Notes under the pieces: model-generated | Told to the model about the DNA's origin: nothing | The model's database searches: none | What the model saw: only the letters and a program-made list of their open reading frames with translations | Made by a program: the position numbers and the translations under genes | Shown here: positions 27,521 to 38,937 of the stretch, piece after piece | Layout of the letters: each line of letters begins with the position of its first letter | Numbering within the stretch: position 1 is the stretch's first letter | Assembly: GCA_014529385.2 (NCBI GenBank) | Contig: CM043956.1 | Location: 58,911,120 to 58,975,119 of the forward strand | Direction of reading: 5' to 3' | Length of the DNA: 64,000 nt | Origin: Adiantum capillus-veneris | Lineage: Eukaryota; Streptophyta; Polypodiopsida; Polypodiales; Pteridaceae

Positions 27521-29321
27521 TGCAATTTATCACAAATCCAACCACTCACCTGGCAAAGGGTCAGTTTTTGCACAACTTCTTGCTTTGTTGCTGAATATAC
27601 CTGTACACAAGCGTTTTAATTTCGGCAATCGAGTCAAAGCATTTATCTGCGAGAGGTTATCTTAGTAATGATTGGTATAAATGGAGAGTTAATCTCAACC
27701 ACTACTGTATTTTATACACTGCTGATGTTCTGGATTAGGTCTGCTAATCTGAAACTCTACTACCCTCAGGTGTTGGTCAATTTACGCTAAAAAGTCTGAA
27801 TTCATTCTTTGCTTTGTCAAATGGGTAAACAAGGTCCAAATTCACTTCTGAAAGAATTTCTGGAACCCTTAAGCCAAATAGAATCTCATTGTCTATGCCA
27901 GGTCAAATTTTCTTTGTAGTATGCCTCAATAAACATCCTACGCGTAGGATGTCTCCTGCTGTGTTTTGCCTGGATTTTTGCACTGTGGTTTCCCCTTGTT
28001 GTGCCGAGCCTACAACTCTTTTTACTTTTTGATTTGGACACCTATTAGCTGGTCAATGAGTCAGAAATCTGTTCCGACAGCCTGTTGCTGATATTGAACA
28101 GTCTAATCAACTCCAATTTGGACCAAAATTGACTAGGAGGCTTGCCTTAGGCTATATAACACCTTACTATGCTCAAAGTCAAAGTCTGGCTTCAATTTCT
28201 TGCTTAAGACATCCTACGCGTAGGATGTCTTTTTCATTAGAATGGCTTCAAACTCAAAGCCCAGGCTCCCCTTGAGTTGCTGATCACTTTGGTATAATCA
28301 AAATTGGGCTTGGAGTCCAAAATCACTCAGAAGACATCCTACGCGTAGGATGTCTTTTTGGCCTGTTTGACCCTAGACTTGTCCCACAGCATCCCCTTGA
28401 TGTCAGTAACCCAGTGGTATTTTTAGATTTTGGTTTGGATGTCAAAAGTCCCAAATTTCAGCTGTTCTTGCCTTTTTCAGTCAAAAGTGCTAAAGTTTGC
28501 TTTGAACCCAATTTTCTCACCCAAATGAGGTGAAACCCCTTTCAGTCACTCAATATATCATGCAAGACATGCTCATGCAGCCATCTTATGGTTTTGGTCT
28601 GAAAATAATGTTTTGGCACTATTTGGGTAGGATGTCTGGCAATTTTAGTCTATCTGGCCTTATCCTGTCAAGATATGGCCAAATTTCCACTTTCCAGTTG
28701 AAATTAGGGTAATCCCTACCTTCTGAACACATTGGTCAACTCAAAATCCCAAAATTCCTCCTAGATTAGCCTGTAGACATCCTACGCGTAGGATGTCTCC
28801 TGGCTTAAATTTTTCTTTTCTGACAGAAATGCTTCTGATGCTCTATAGATCTATCAGAAACACTCACAGTAACTTTTGGACTTCAATTAGGCTTTCAAAC
28901 ACACTTTTGCATCTTTTTGCGTCTTTTACAAACTTGTGATGACTTTACCAAGCAAGTGTACATGCATGAAATGCTCTAGATCCTGAATCATGATGTCCTA
29001 CTTACTCTACTCCTACTTATCATGTGAAATGGTGTTAATGGTGTTTTTGGTTGCTTTTTGGCCTCTCCGGACTCTCAAGCTCTCCTCCCACCACTTCTAC
29101 CACTCCAACTCCTCCTCTAGAACTTGACTACTACCTAAAACTATCTTGGTCTACCTAATCTACCTAAGTCGAAGAATCTAGGCCAGGCACATGCTTCCTA
29201 GACTCCCTCTATGACCTAGAGAGTCCTCCACCCTCTGATCCTATCTAAATGTAAAACAAGACTCTTGGCAAGCCAAAAATCCTAATCCTCAAGGATTAGT
29301 CTGGGTCACCTACCTAAGGTT
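27521..29321 (-). other. Element B 5' leader (1.8 kb) between 5' LTR and first ORF
   Basis: No gene. It contains four copies of the 20-26 bp palindrome at 27933-28798. The bases next to the 5' LTR (minus strand AACCTTAGGTAGGTGACCC) do not match the tRNA-iMet primer site seen in element E, so the primer tRNA is unidentified. Confidence 0.7.
27933..28798. repeat. Palindrome array in element B leader, four copies
   Basis: Perfect copies of ACATCCTACGCGTAGGATGT lie at 27933-27952, 28206-28231 (26 bp palindrome), 28331-28356 (26 bp) and 28775-28798 (24 bp). Intervals are about 270, 125 and 445 bases. The surrounding DNA is much less similar between copies. The same motif occurs in the 3' spacer. 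Confidence 0.95.
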
Positions 29322-30261
29322 TGTTGGACGGATACGCCGCGACGGACGTCAGCACAGCGAGAACTCACCTAACATGTAATGTCAGCTAAGGACGAAGCTT
29401 GACCCGCAGGCGTGTGGAAGCAAGAATAAGGTGTCAACCTACACTCGACCGACTCCTAACTAGTTCCTACAGAGGTCTCTACCAGTTGTTTAAGTCACAG
29501 CCTTCAAGAGTGCATAAGAGGAAACTTCCTACAACATTTTCTAGAGTCGAACACCCATCAAACAATCTCGGAACACCATAGAACTTGAAGGAGACCCTAC
29601 TAATACCAATAGGTCGCTCTCCCTAAGGTTTATGAACCAAAATCCCGGCCCAAAACACCTGGTGTAGAAACACGTAGGATGTCTGGCCGAAATCTGCAAG
29701 TCTTCGTTTCCGAAATCTAAAGTGCCTAATGTGTATTTCTACTCAATGTGAATGCGTGGATATGCGGCAATGCAAAATCAAACAACGTATGCTCACCCAG
29801 ACACCCGATGAAGCTCGTAGAAGGAACTCGCAAAACCGGACCGTACGCGCTCAATGTAGGTATCGGCGCGTAGCTCTCGTCGGGGGCAACACACTGCACT
29901 TCTCCGCACTCGATTTCGACCACCGGAGCACACGTAGCATCAAGATGAAGCTCACTCTCTCTCTCTCTCTGTTGTACACAGTACGCTCACTCACAGACTT
30001 CAAAACTTGTTTTAAAATGACAAAAGGTTTTTTCATTAAGGTCATAAAGTGGTATATATACCTTACAATTCTCAAACCCTAAAGTTCCAAAATCAACCAT
30101 CTACTCAATCTAACTATCAAAACTGGGATACAATCTGGAAACTTCTGTAAGTCCCAATAATTACAAGGTGAAAAATCAGGTTTTCCTCAATGAATGAATA
30201 ATTACAAAAATAATAGTCCTCTGAATAGTTAGATGCCGTGGGGTGTGTCCAGCTTCTAACA
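29322..30261 (-). repeat. Element B 5' LTR
   Basis: 940 bp matching the 3' LTR from TGTTGGACGG to CTTCTAACA. A short CT expansion near 29950-29970 accounts for part of the length difference. The half palindrome is at about 29671-29683. Confidence 0.95.
30051..30062 (-). promoter_or_regulatory. TATA-like box in element B 5' LTR
   Basis: ggtatatatacc at the same position as in the 3' LTR. This would be the promoter-bearing copy for minus-strand transcription of element B. Inferred. Confidence 0.5.
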
Positions 30262-30880
30262 ATTTGGGAATCCATATGACCTTAGCAAGCTTCACGCAAG
30301 TGCTAAGAGAAGAAATGATTTTTTATTTTCATACTCAATTTGAGGGATTTGTAATGACTTTGGAGAGTAAGGCTTTGACTTGGTTCAAATCATACCTCTT
30401 GGATCAATTACAGACTTTCCAACATTGGCTAAGAGATTTGTTGTTGCTTGTTCAAAATGGAAATCAAGCATAGTACGATAGCACAAATCTATAGCTTTAA
30501 ACAAAAACAAGGAGAGTCTATGAGAGATTGTGAGTAGAATGAGACAATATATTGAGACAGATGCCTAGAGTTAGAAGTTTTATCCAAGCAAAGACTTGTC
30601 TCACTATTCCTAGAAGGTCTACTCAAAAAAGAGTTGCAGGAAACACACAACCCTAGAAGCATGCATCCTTGACTCGGTAGACTTGGGGGATAACTATGAG
30701 ATTTTCAATGAAGAGAGCACGGTGAGAGATACTCAAACTATATCTATTGTGCTAGCACAAGTAGGACCAATTGTGGCAGCACCTCTAAATGTCATAGAGG
30801 ACATGCTCAAGATGAACAACCTGATGAGAAACATGCAAAGAATACTAGTAAGAGGACCAAGACAAGGTCCACCACCATAA
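30243..30880 (+). pseudogene. gag: Element C gag capsid fragment
   Basis: 30268-30473 reads MTLASFTQVLREEMIFYFHT, FEGFVMTLESKALTWFKS, parallel to AAFVRVIR and ATWFDSV of element B gag. Stops and frameshifts follow at 30470-30680, and another short frame (30683-30880) carries the C-terminal part. The region before 30262 belongs to the element B LTR, so the frame's own start is artificial. Confidence 0.7.
30262..30266. repeat. Target-site duplication of element B, right copy (ATTTG)
   Basis: Matches 11821-11825 exactly. The bases also restore an element C gag codon run when read across. Confidence 0.95.
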
Positions 30881-31215
30881 CAAGCCATGGGACCAATGAG
30901 GCCACCTGAATGGTGCACTATCAAGGGCAAGCACACAAACCATGAAACTAACGAGTGTTATTATCGACCAAAGTATGATAAATGTCTAGTATATGCCTAT
31001 GAGATCACATGGATAACCTATGTATCCATCTAACATGGGCCAAATGCAAAATTCACCCGTGGCTATAGAGACCACAACCCATGCTAGGTCAGAAACCACC
31101 ACTACCTGGAGACATGCAATACCAGTCAACTATATGCATCATGAAGGATAAGAGGAAGAGCAAGCCTTAGTACCGCTTTCATCGTACAATAATGCTAGTT
31201 TAGTTTCTCGTTCTG

Positions 31216-31704
31216 TTGAGGTGTCAAATTAGGCCTTTGAGGTTGACTTTCACGAGATTTCAGTGGATTTGTTCATTGTGGTCTTCTGATTTTTTGTCGG
31301 GGTTTCTTCTGGTAAACTCCAGCTTCCCTATCATAAGCTTGTATCTAATTGCAACATGGTCCATAAGCTCTTTCATTGTCGATACTTGTTTGGAAAGGCA
31401 GTATTCCTGTAAATCCCAGGAAGATTGGTATATTCAACCACAAAAAACTACCATGAAAGGACTAGTTTATCAGGGATATCTAGACATGGCACATGTGTGC
31501 TTCATTTCCAACCGAGGGGCTAGGCCACCCATGATGAAACCAATGCCTAAACCAAGAATGGAAAATTTCCATAATTGTGAATGGGACGATCATTGGAAAA
31601 ATGATTGCCCTAAATCGGATAAAAATGTCAAGCCAATTGAGGCTTATTGCATGCAATGTGGCAGAAAAGGGGGACATTATCGCAAGGATCAAGGAACCCA
31701 ATAA
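31216..31704 (+). pseudogene. Element C Cys/His (nucleocapsid-like) fragment
   Basis: The C-terminal part, about 31495-31701, holds two Cys/His clusters (NCEWDDHWKNDCP and YCMQCGRKGGHYRKD). They sit where element B has CYKCGGDHWLKH and YCPECGITHL. The first about 90 residues of the frame have no recognisable domain and may be out of frame. Confidence 0.6.
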
Positions 31705-32685
31705 ACAAAGGAAAAATGGTAATAAACATACATAGTAATCATCTTGTCAAATCCACTCAGAGTAGTTATGAGGGCACAAGCCAAAAAGAGCAAGCAAAAC
31801 AGTCCCAGTGAGTCAAAAAGTAGTAAAAATTTCTCTAAAGGTTCCAAGAGAAGGAGGTGTCAGAATGATGAACTTAAGGAACAGAAATAGAGGAGAAAAA
31901 TTGAGGAGAAAGCTCAAAGGTTATTCCAAGAAAGAACATAATCGATTTTGACAGATTTCAAAGAATTGAAACCAAAATTAGGAGGTCTCGTACTTGTGGA
32001 TAAAATCTATGAACCCATTAATGTAGCCTTGGAAGATTTCCAAGCGGGATTGAAAGTGGGTCAAAACCATGAAAACTAAATGGAAAAACTACCCAAAACA
32101 TGATATGGAAGCATCAAAACTGGAAGCCTACAAAAATTTAGTGAGAATAACACAGATGATGCTTTAAGTGTACAAACCAAAACTCATAAAAATTATAAAT
32201 CCTGCAAAAGACAAAACAAGATTGGGATCAACGAACATAAAAGACAAAAAAGAACCACATTATTCTTTAGTACTCCTTTACTAAGAAATAACTTGAAACA
32301 TAGTACGTGACAATTATGACACGCTAGAAGGAATCCCCTTAGTGGAAGAAGATTGGCCTGAACAGTTGTGGAAAAAAGTAAGAGAGGTTAACGATGGAAA
32401 CATGACCTTGAAATCAATTCCAATTAAATAAGTATGGCTTGACCATCCACCTATGGAAGTGGACAGGCAATCCTTGTATGGAGATTGGGGGTTAGAGTAG
32501 TCAAGACTCTCCAAGGCCCAAACATTCAAAACCTACCCTTGTACCTAGGAGAAAATGAAGAAAACTATTTGGTGTGAGACCACAAAATGAGTCAAGCAAA
32601 GCAAACCTTAGAAGTGGAAAATACCTCAGTCGATAATGTCAATACCCATCTAGTGTCCTATTGAATTGGGAGAATTGTTGAAGAT

Positions 32686-33298
32686 TTGACCACATCTATG
32701 GGAAGATTTGCAAAACACATTGGAAAAATTGGAAATCTTTGGGTTAACAAAGGAAAAAACAATAGAGTTGCAACAAGAAGAATCTCAAGGAAAACTTGCC
32801 AAATCTGTTTTGATGAACAAAGTAGGAGGTTATTGCAAAGGGAACGAAGGGAGCACAACTCTTCTTGTGGAGTGTAATGATTTAAAAATCATGGCATTAT
32901 TGAACAATGGGGTTGGCATTGCCATTGCCACCAAAGCAATATGGGAAGCCTCCTAGGTAGACCAACAAATAAGGCAAACAAGAATGAAACTGCAATTGGC
33001 AGATGGTCACATTGAATGACCAATGAGATTATTGGAAAATGTGATAGTCGGCTCATGTGGGATTGACTACCAACATACTTTTGCCATTGTAGATTTTGGA
33101 AAGAAACTCAACTATGAAATCATTTCGGGAGAACTTTTTATGAGGCAAGTTCAATTCATCCAAGATTGGGAAAATGACTACCTCTATTTGAAACAAATAG
33201 GATCAGTTACAAGAGTGAACCTGAAAGGTCATTCTTACAAGGATGTCCTAAAATCACCCATCCAAGCATTCGATTCTGAAACCAAAACTTTTTCTTGA
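32686..33298 (+). pseudogene. Element C protease fragment
   Basis: GGYCKGNEGSTTLLVECNDL and IMALLNNGVGIAIATKAIW correspond to the active-site region of element B protease; the catalytic D-S-G triplet reads N-N-G here. After a stop near 32955, 33023-33298 continues with ENVIVGSCGIDYQHTFAIVDFG and SGELFMRQVQFIQDW. The catalytic residue loss and stops make it inactive. Confidence 0.75.
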
Positions 33299-34140
33299 AC
33301 ATCTGTTTGAGCCATTTGAGGGGACCCAAATATTGGCTACCATTAATGCTTGTGTCAACACGTCCACGCCCACCTTATTTTGTGATAAAGAGGGCTATGA
33401 CACTATTCCCATCCAAATGGTAACCATTGTTTTGCTTGATGATCAATAAGTTTTCTCTGACCATTACTATGATGCATGGATGAACTAGAAGAGAAAACCA
33501 TGACATTAGAAGAGTCTGACTTAGAAAAAGAGTACATAAGAGCGAAGCTACTGCTGCAAAAAGGAGATAAAAAATAATTTTATTTTTCCAACCAACGTCA
33601 TACACAAAAAGAGGTACAAAAAAAAAGAGAGAGACTAATCGACATAGAAACAAATTTGTGTTGCAAATCAATGGGAAAATACAGTTTTTAATGATGGTTA
33701 ATGTAGAAGGTTGTAGCAATGACAAGATCACTAGCATATATCCCGTCTTAGAAAAAGAGAGAAACTTGAGACAATAAACTAAAACAAAACAAAAAGCTCT
33801 GAAAACAAACAAACCATAGAAAAAAGTACCTACCATGGCAACACCAGAAAGAAAATCTTAATACTGAGAATTGAAATAGACCCTGAAAGAAGTTTGGACC
33901 ACTAAAATGGAGTCTGAAAGTGACAAAGTTAGTGAGGCTATGAGTGTCCCGTCACATTATAAAGAATATACCTTGCATAATAAAAGAATTATCGTAGAAC
34001 AACCCATGAGATAGCATAGGGAACTAGGAACATCTTATGAAGGACTAGAGCATGCCAAGAAGATTAACCTAGCAGAACCTGGGGAAGAACCAAAACCTGC
34101 ATATATAGCCAGTGACTTGTTTCAAGAAGAAGAAAAAATT

Positions 34141-34860
34141 CTCATCATGACCTTAAAGGAATATAGGGATGTATTTCCATGGTCCTACAAAGATCTCAAG
34201 GGAGTGGATCCTCACATTTGTCAGCATACTATACCCATGAGAGATGATGTTAAGTTGAGAAGACAAAGAACCTAATATTTCATAGGACATTGTGGATATT
34301 ATTGAAGATTCATCTACATGTACGCCGTTGTAATTTCCAAGCCCATGTATGGATTGATCACGCAATTTTTCTAGACCGAAGAATGCAAAGAGTCTTTTCA
34401 AAAGCTCAAGCAAGCTTTGTCTTTAGCTCCAATCTTGAAAACTCTTGATTGGAATAAAACTTTCCATGTGCATCTTGATGCTTCTAATTTTGCTATTGGT
34501 AGCATATTAGCATAACCAAGAGAGGGAACCAACAAATTTTCTATCTCTTACACTAGCAAGCAATTAATACTGCTGAAAGGAATTACACCATGATAGAAAG
34601 TGAAGGTCTTGGAATGATTTATGCCGTCAAAAAGTTCAAGCATTACTTATTGTCAAATAAGTTTGTGTTCTTTGTAGATCACCAGTCTCTATTCTATTTA
34701 GTCAATAAACCATCTAATACAGGGATAATAGTGAGATGGTTCATCATCTTATTGGAGTTCAACTTTACAATGGTTGTTAAGAAGGGCACCATACATTAGA
34801 GAGATGATCACTTGTCAAGGATTGGGGAAACCTCCTAAAGTAGTTGATGATTAGTAGATG
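34141..34860 (+). pseudogene. Element C protease-RT linker joined to RNase H, RT deleted
   Basis: 34141-34275 encodes LKEYRDVFPWSYKDLKGVD, the usual lead into RT. The frame then jumps at about 34275 to FIGHCGYY, normally about 200 residues further on, so the RT palm is gone. RNase H follows with LDASNFAIGSIL, IESEGLGMIYAVKKFKHYLL, VDHQSLFYLVNKPSN and DDHLSRI, broken by several stops. The two flanks match element B closely. Confidence 0.8.
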
Positions 34861-35030
34861 CATATCTATTCTCCATAGAGATTATGCCAAGGTGATCCGA
34901 GGACCTGGTCATTTTAATGACCATAACACAAGTAGATTCACAAATTCCAACACCAAAGCTGATTAAGAAATTGGCCATGTATCAGCCGTTAGCAAAAAGA
35001 TCGTACAAAAAAGACAGAGACTGAATTGTG

Positions 35031-35256
35031 TGACACATCCTCACCACCAACTAGTGGAAACCCCCTCTACTTTGGAAGCCTACATCTCTGACATCATCGC
35101 CTATGCCATTAGATGCTCTCTTCCTACTCTATAAAAAAAGCCCAAGCTACACACTTTGTATCATGCATTTGCCCCATCATTTGAGCCTACTTTTTATCCA
35201 CCATTTGCATCTAGTTTGTTATCAATCTACTTAAGTTTTGATATCATTGTAAGCAT

Positions 35257-35295
<39 letters not shown>

Positions 35296-35314
35296 ATCTC
35301 ACCAATCCCTTTCA
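35031..35314 (+). repeat. 5' LTR of the non-autonomous element
   Basis: 284 bp with a TATA-like tctataaaaaaag at about 35130 and a CT microsatellite at 35261-35294. It ends CAATCCCTTTCA before the primer site. Confidence 0.75.
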
Positions 35315-35342
35315 TGTGGTATCAATGGTGATGGTTCACACC

Positions 35343-35383
<41 letters not shown>

Positions 35384-35433
35384 ATCTCACCAATCCCTTT
35401 CATGTGGTATCAATGATGATGGTTCACACCTAG
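35258..35433. repeat. 88-bp tandem duplication spanning the CT tract and primer site
   Basis: The unit containing the CT microsatellite, the LTR end and the TGGTATCA primer-like site occurs twice. caatccc starts at 35303 and 35391. This gives two CT tracts (35261-35294 and 35345-35382) and two candidate primer sites. Confidence 0.9.
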
Positions 35434-36854
35434 GCCTATTAATCTCTTCATTTGCTCAATGTCAATAACTTAATCGATTGCATTAGCATCCTCTAATGAA
35501 ATTCCTAATCACAAGCTCTTATTCAAGCTTGGGCAAGTTGTTTGGAAAGACCAATTGGCCACTACCCTTCTTGGTTAATGAGATTGCAATTAGTGTGAGT
35601 AATTCCTTGCATCTAGTGTGCATTTGGGTGTTGATTGTTTAGCATACTTTGCGGCTCCAATTGATTTTTCTCCAAGCCGTAAATCATTGTATTTTTTGTG
35701 TTTGGACCAAGTGCTCATCAAAAGCTATCTGTAGAGCCTCCAACCTCTGCATTATGAGGCCAGGAACCCCCTCAACACCATAGCCCATCATTGTGCTAAA
35801 ATTAAGGTGTGTGTGTGTGTGTGGGGGGGGGGAGGGATCTTGTAGAAAACGAGGAGAAATTCCTATTTTTTGGAGCCATTGCTACACAAAGGGCCTTCGG
35901 TACCTTGGATAGGGTTTTGATTCCTATTTGGGGGGAGGCACGTGGTCTCATGCTCAAACCAAGCACCCTATTCATGGAGAATTTGGGTGGACATGAAGTA
36001 GGTCTTAAATTGGCTTTTTTGAATTTTTGGTGGGTCTGCAAGGAGGTATTCATGCATGAAATCAGCAAGCCTTTCCATGGCCTTGACTTTTGACTTGAGC
36101 TCCTTTCATTAGGGCACTTCCCCACGGTGAAGACCCCAAAGGAGCCTTGCCTCAAACCCTCACTTGGAGTCTCTTTCCACCAACAACATAGGATTTTTTT
36201 AAATTGATAATGAAAGGTCTAGGAGAGCTTCAAGGCAAGAAAATCTTTAAATCTTTGCATCCAAGGCACTTATATATGTATGTGTTATTCAATCTCAAGA
36301 TTAGCAAAAGCCGCACTAGCACCAACACCATGCACTTGCACAAACTTTTTGCACTCACAATTGCAAGCATGATCATAATTGACTTCATAAAGACAATATT
36401 TGTAAAAGAATCAAACACTGCCCTACTATGGGTAAAACCATCCTTACTTGCACAAATTTGCATAAATTTTGATTTGTATGCCATGTCACCATCGACATCT
36501 ACTTTGACCATTTTGATGACACACTTTGAGTGGAGGAGAAGCGTCATCCATAGCAACTTTGGCAACACACTTTGAGATTGACATTAACAAACAAAACACA
36601 AAATGTTTTGAAGCTTTGAAGTAGGCATTCACCTTTTAACCTCCAACATGGGAGGAAGCACCATTTGACTTTTGACCTACCACCTAGTTGCCTACTTTTC
36701 TCTAGGGGAGGTGTATTTTGGCCTATCTACTGTTACATTCTCTAGGGATAGGCACTTTGATCCTACACCCTACTATTAAATTCTCTAGGGGAGGATACTT
36801 TGTACTCTTTAGGGGCTACTATGACACACATACGTGCATGCTTGTTGGGGTGTG
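35434..36854 (+). other. Interior of the non-autonomous LTR element
   Basis: Contains frames of up to 123 codons on both strands (35802-36155, 36204-36575), none with a recognised domain. A (GT)n(G)n stretch lies at 35805-35831. Near the right LTR are G/A-rich blocks (ctaggggagg twice, then ttggggtg) that could serve as the purine primer. Confidence 0.6.
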
Positions 36855-37255
36855 TGACACATCCGCACCACAAACTAATGGAAATCTCCTATACTTTGGA
36901 AGCTACATCTTTGACATCATCCATCAACTAGTGGAAACCCCCTTGACTTTGGAAGCCTACATCTCTCTTTATTTAATGAGGAGGACAGAAAATGCACTAC
37001 ATAGTAAATGGAAGCATCTCTCTTATTGTTAGAAATGCCCTAGTAAGTGGAAACCCCCTCTGCTTTAGAAGCTTACATCTCTGACATCATCGCTTATGCC
37101 ATTAGATGATCTCTCCATACTCTATAAAAGAAGCTCAAGCTACACACTTTGTATCATGAATTTGTGAGCCTACTTTGTATCCACCATTTGCATCTAGTTT
37201 GCTATCAATCTACATATATTTTGATGTCTCTATTAGAGTTAATCCCCCTCCCCCC

Positions 37256-37300
<45 letters not shown>

Positions 37301-37305
37301 ATTCA
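36855..37305 (+). repeat. 3' LTR of the non-autonomous element, expanded
   Basis: 451 bp against 284 in the left LTR. The extra length comes from repeated copies of a module (gtggaaacccc then tttggaagcctacatctctga) upstream of the TATA-like tctataaaag. It carries a CT tract at 37259-37299 and ends CTAATTCA. Confidence 0.75.
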
Positions 37306-37329
37306 TGTGATTAACACAGTAATAAAACT

Positions 37330-37690
37330 ATGCACATCTTACTAGCATTTTTCCCATTACCAATACCCTCCAAATTCTACTCATGCATAAGCCCTAAAGA
37401 ACAATCCAATTACCTAAATCAAGCTCATATAAGAGTAGGTGAGATCCATTTTGCGAAAGACCAAACCTTGAGAAGACTTACATGGTTAGGGGTTTATTGG
37501 CCAACCATCAAACGAGATTTTCATGCTCATATAGAACAATTCTCTCCATGAAAAAAGAGGGCAGACATACCTCATGCTACTTTATCCAACGAGCACACAC
37601 AAATATCACTCTTGTGAGAGTGGATACAAGAGCACCAATCTTTGCCCAAAACTGACAAATTCTATCAAAATGAGAGTCAAAACTCGATCA
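37330..37690 (+). pseudogene. Element C integrase zinc-module fragment
   Basis: The segment LNQAHIRVGEIHFAKDQTLRRL, LGVYWPTIKRDFHAHIEQFSP matches the first (upstream) zinc module of element B (LKQLGVYWPTMYADTHSYV). The Cys pair is degraded to Gln-Phe-Ser-Pro, then KRADIPHATLYPT parallels KRPVDHATLFQI. So C had at least the first of the two modules that B carries. Confidence 0.7.
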
Positions 37691-38127
37691 TTGTCAAAGT
37701 GACATTAAATCTTGACCTCAAAGCATCAAAGAGTAAGTTGCAGTTATGCACAAAGCATGGCATGATTCTGGGAAAAATCAGGCAAAGTTTTCCCTAAAAT
37801 TTGAGTAAAATCTCAAAAATCTCACCAAAACCGCATAAACCATGATCAAACACTCAAAGTGTTTCATTAGACAAATCCATGTATGGTAACATAAGTTGCC
37901 AAAATATTGGCAATCTAGCTCACTCCTAAACGAGCGGCTCTATGGATGGCTGTACCTGTCCAAAATACTATACACCTGTGAATTTGCCACCTACAAGCTA
38001 TAACTAGCGCATTCTATATCCGCATATGCATACATAGTAAAAATTGCACAAAATCGTCCTGCAAATACTCTTTGGAGTAACCCACATAGTCATACATGAG
38101 CACATAACCTATGCATTATAATCCGCA
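37691..38127. other. Unassigned stretch between element C and the copia remnant
   Basis: No gene or repeat was recognised in these about 440 bases. Confidence 0.5.
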
Positions 38128-38437
38128 TTGAGTACTCTTTTGCCTCCATATGTGAAACTTTCTAAAAAGGATTGCCCTAAGCCGGAAGAGAAAAATGCTA
38201 AAATGGTCAAAGTGCCTTATTCATCTGTAATTGGGAGTTTGATGTATGTTAGGATTGCTACACATCTTGACATTGATTTTATAATGGGAGTAGTTAGCAG
38301 ATATATGTCAAGCCCGTGCAAGAAACATTGGGAGGTAGTGAAAGGGGTTATGAGATATTTGAATGGTACCAAAGACATGTGTATTTTCTTTGGAGGAAAG
38401 GAAGAATGTGTAATGGGTTACACAATTACAAATTATG
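38128..38437 (+). pseudogene. Ty1/copia RT C-terminus and RNase H, left half
   Basis: LSKKDCPKPEEKNAKMVKVPYSS, IGSLMYVRIATHLDIDFIMGVVSRYMS and HWEVVKGVMRYLNGTKD are typical of the copia RT-RNase H junction. The block ends at GYTITNY, where other copia elements read GYTDADYAGD. The solo LTR inserted there. The 5' part of the copia element is missing. Confidence 0.85.
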
Positions 38438-38927
38438 TGTAAGGTTTTCATTTTTGAAACCTTAAAGGTTGTATAAAGCTTATCAAAGTGATATGATTAT
38501 TGAAAAAGCAATGTAGAATTGTTCGACCATGGAAAATATTGGTATTTTTGGAATCTTAAGCACAGCAAACCCCGGACTAGAAATTTTCAGAATTGAATTC
38601 CGAAAAAAACTGGCATAGTTATGACCCCTGGAAGTTTACACTGTGAATTGAGTAAAATAGGTAAAATTGAAGGGTTGCACTAATCATTTAAGCATAGACT
38701 TTATTAAAGGCCTCCTATATATTTACAAGATATTTACCAATTAAGAAAAAATAGGTCAAAATATAGCAGAATTGATATTTTAAAAGCTGGCAGGTAATGG
38801 GAGGGTCATCACTGACATTCCAGGGACTCATTTAGCAGCAGGGGGCATTTTTTGACCTGTAGGGGACTGCTTGAATTGCAAGCAACTGCCTTTTTAAGCC
38901 GGTGAGAGCGTACGAGTGCCAGAAAAC

Positions 38928-38937
38928 TATAAATAGG
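38928..38937 (+). promoter_or_regulatory. TATA-like box of the 3.1 kb solo LTR
   Basis: ctataaatag lies about 490 bases into the LTR, ahead of a GC-richer segment with actctctctctc and the start of the AT-rich array. Position and composition fit an LTR promoter. Confidence 0.5.

Larger units (their letters stand above)
11826..30261 (-). mobile_element. Element B: giant 18.4 kb non-chromovirus Ty3/gypsy retrotransposon
   Basis: Two direct LTRs (933 and 940 bp), a perfect 5-bp target duplication, a purine tract next to the left LTR and minus-strand genes define a complete insertion of 18,436 bp. Gene order on the minus strand is first ORF, gag, protease, RT, RNase H, integrase, second retropepsin-like domain, spacer, coiled-coil ORF. 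There is no chromodomain. The RT/RNase H motifs (DGFSGYNQ, KNYTNTEREGLGMIYA, RADHLSKI) place it near the OTA or other non-chromovirus clades. The LTRs differ by roughly 5% over the first 260 bases I compared, so the insertion is not recent. It lies inside gag of a relative, element C. Confidence 0.95.
35031..37305 (+). mobile_element. Non-autonomous LTR element (2.3 kb) inserted in element C
   Basis: Two direct LTRs beginning TGACACATCC and ending TTCA or ATTCA are flanked by TGTG on both sides (35027-35030 and 37306-37309). TGGTATCA, the start of a tRNA-iMet-type primer site, lies at 35317, two bases after the left LTR. The 1.5 kb interior shows no gag or pol domain, so it would depend on another element's enzymes. 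Element C coding resumes after it with NYLNQAHIRVGEIH. Confidence 0.8.
30262..37690 (+). mobile_element. Element C (right part): degenerate non-chromovirus Ty3/gypsy related to element B
   Basis: The left part of this element is at about 10.9-11.8 kb. Gag, zinc-knuckle-like, protease, RNase H and integrase zinc-module fragments follow in order on the + strand, each resembling the matching part of element B but with many stops. RT is almost wholly absent: the frame near 34270 jumps from the protease-RT linker to FIGHCGYY. It is interrupted at 35031-37305 by a small LTR element. It stops in the integrase region, near 37690, before the copia remnant. Confidence 0.85.

Noticed and set aside
16420-28798. 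CRISPR array as an explanation for the repeated palindromes
   Set aside because: Spacing is irregular and hundreds of bases, in a eukaryotic retrotransposon, with no cas genes.
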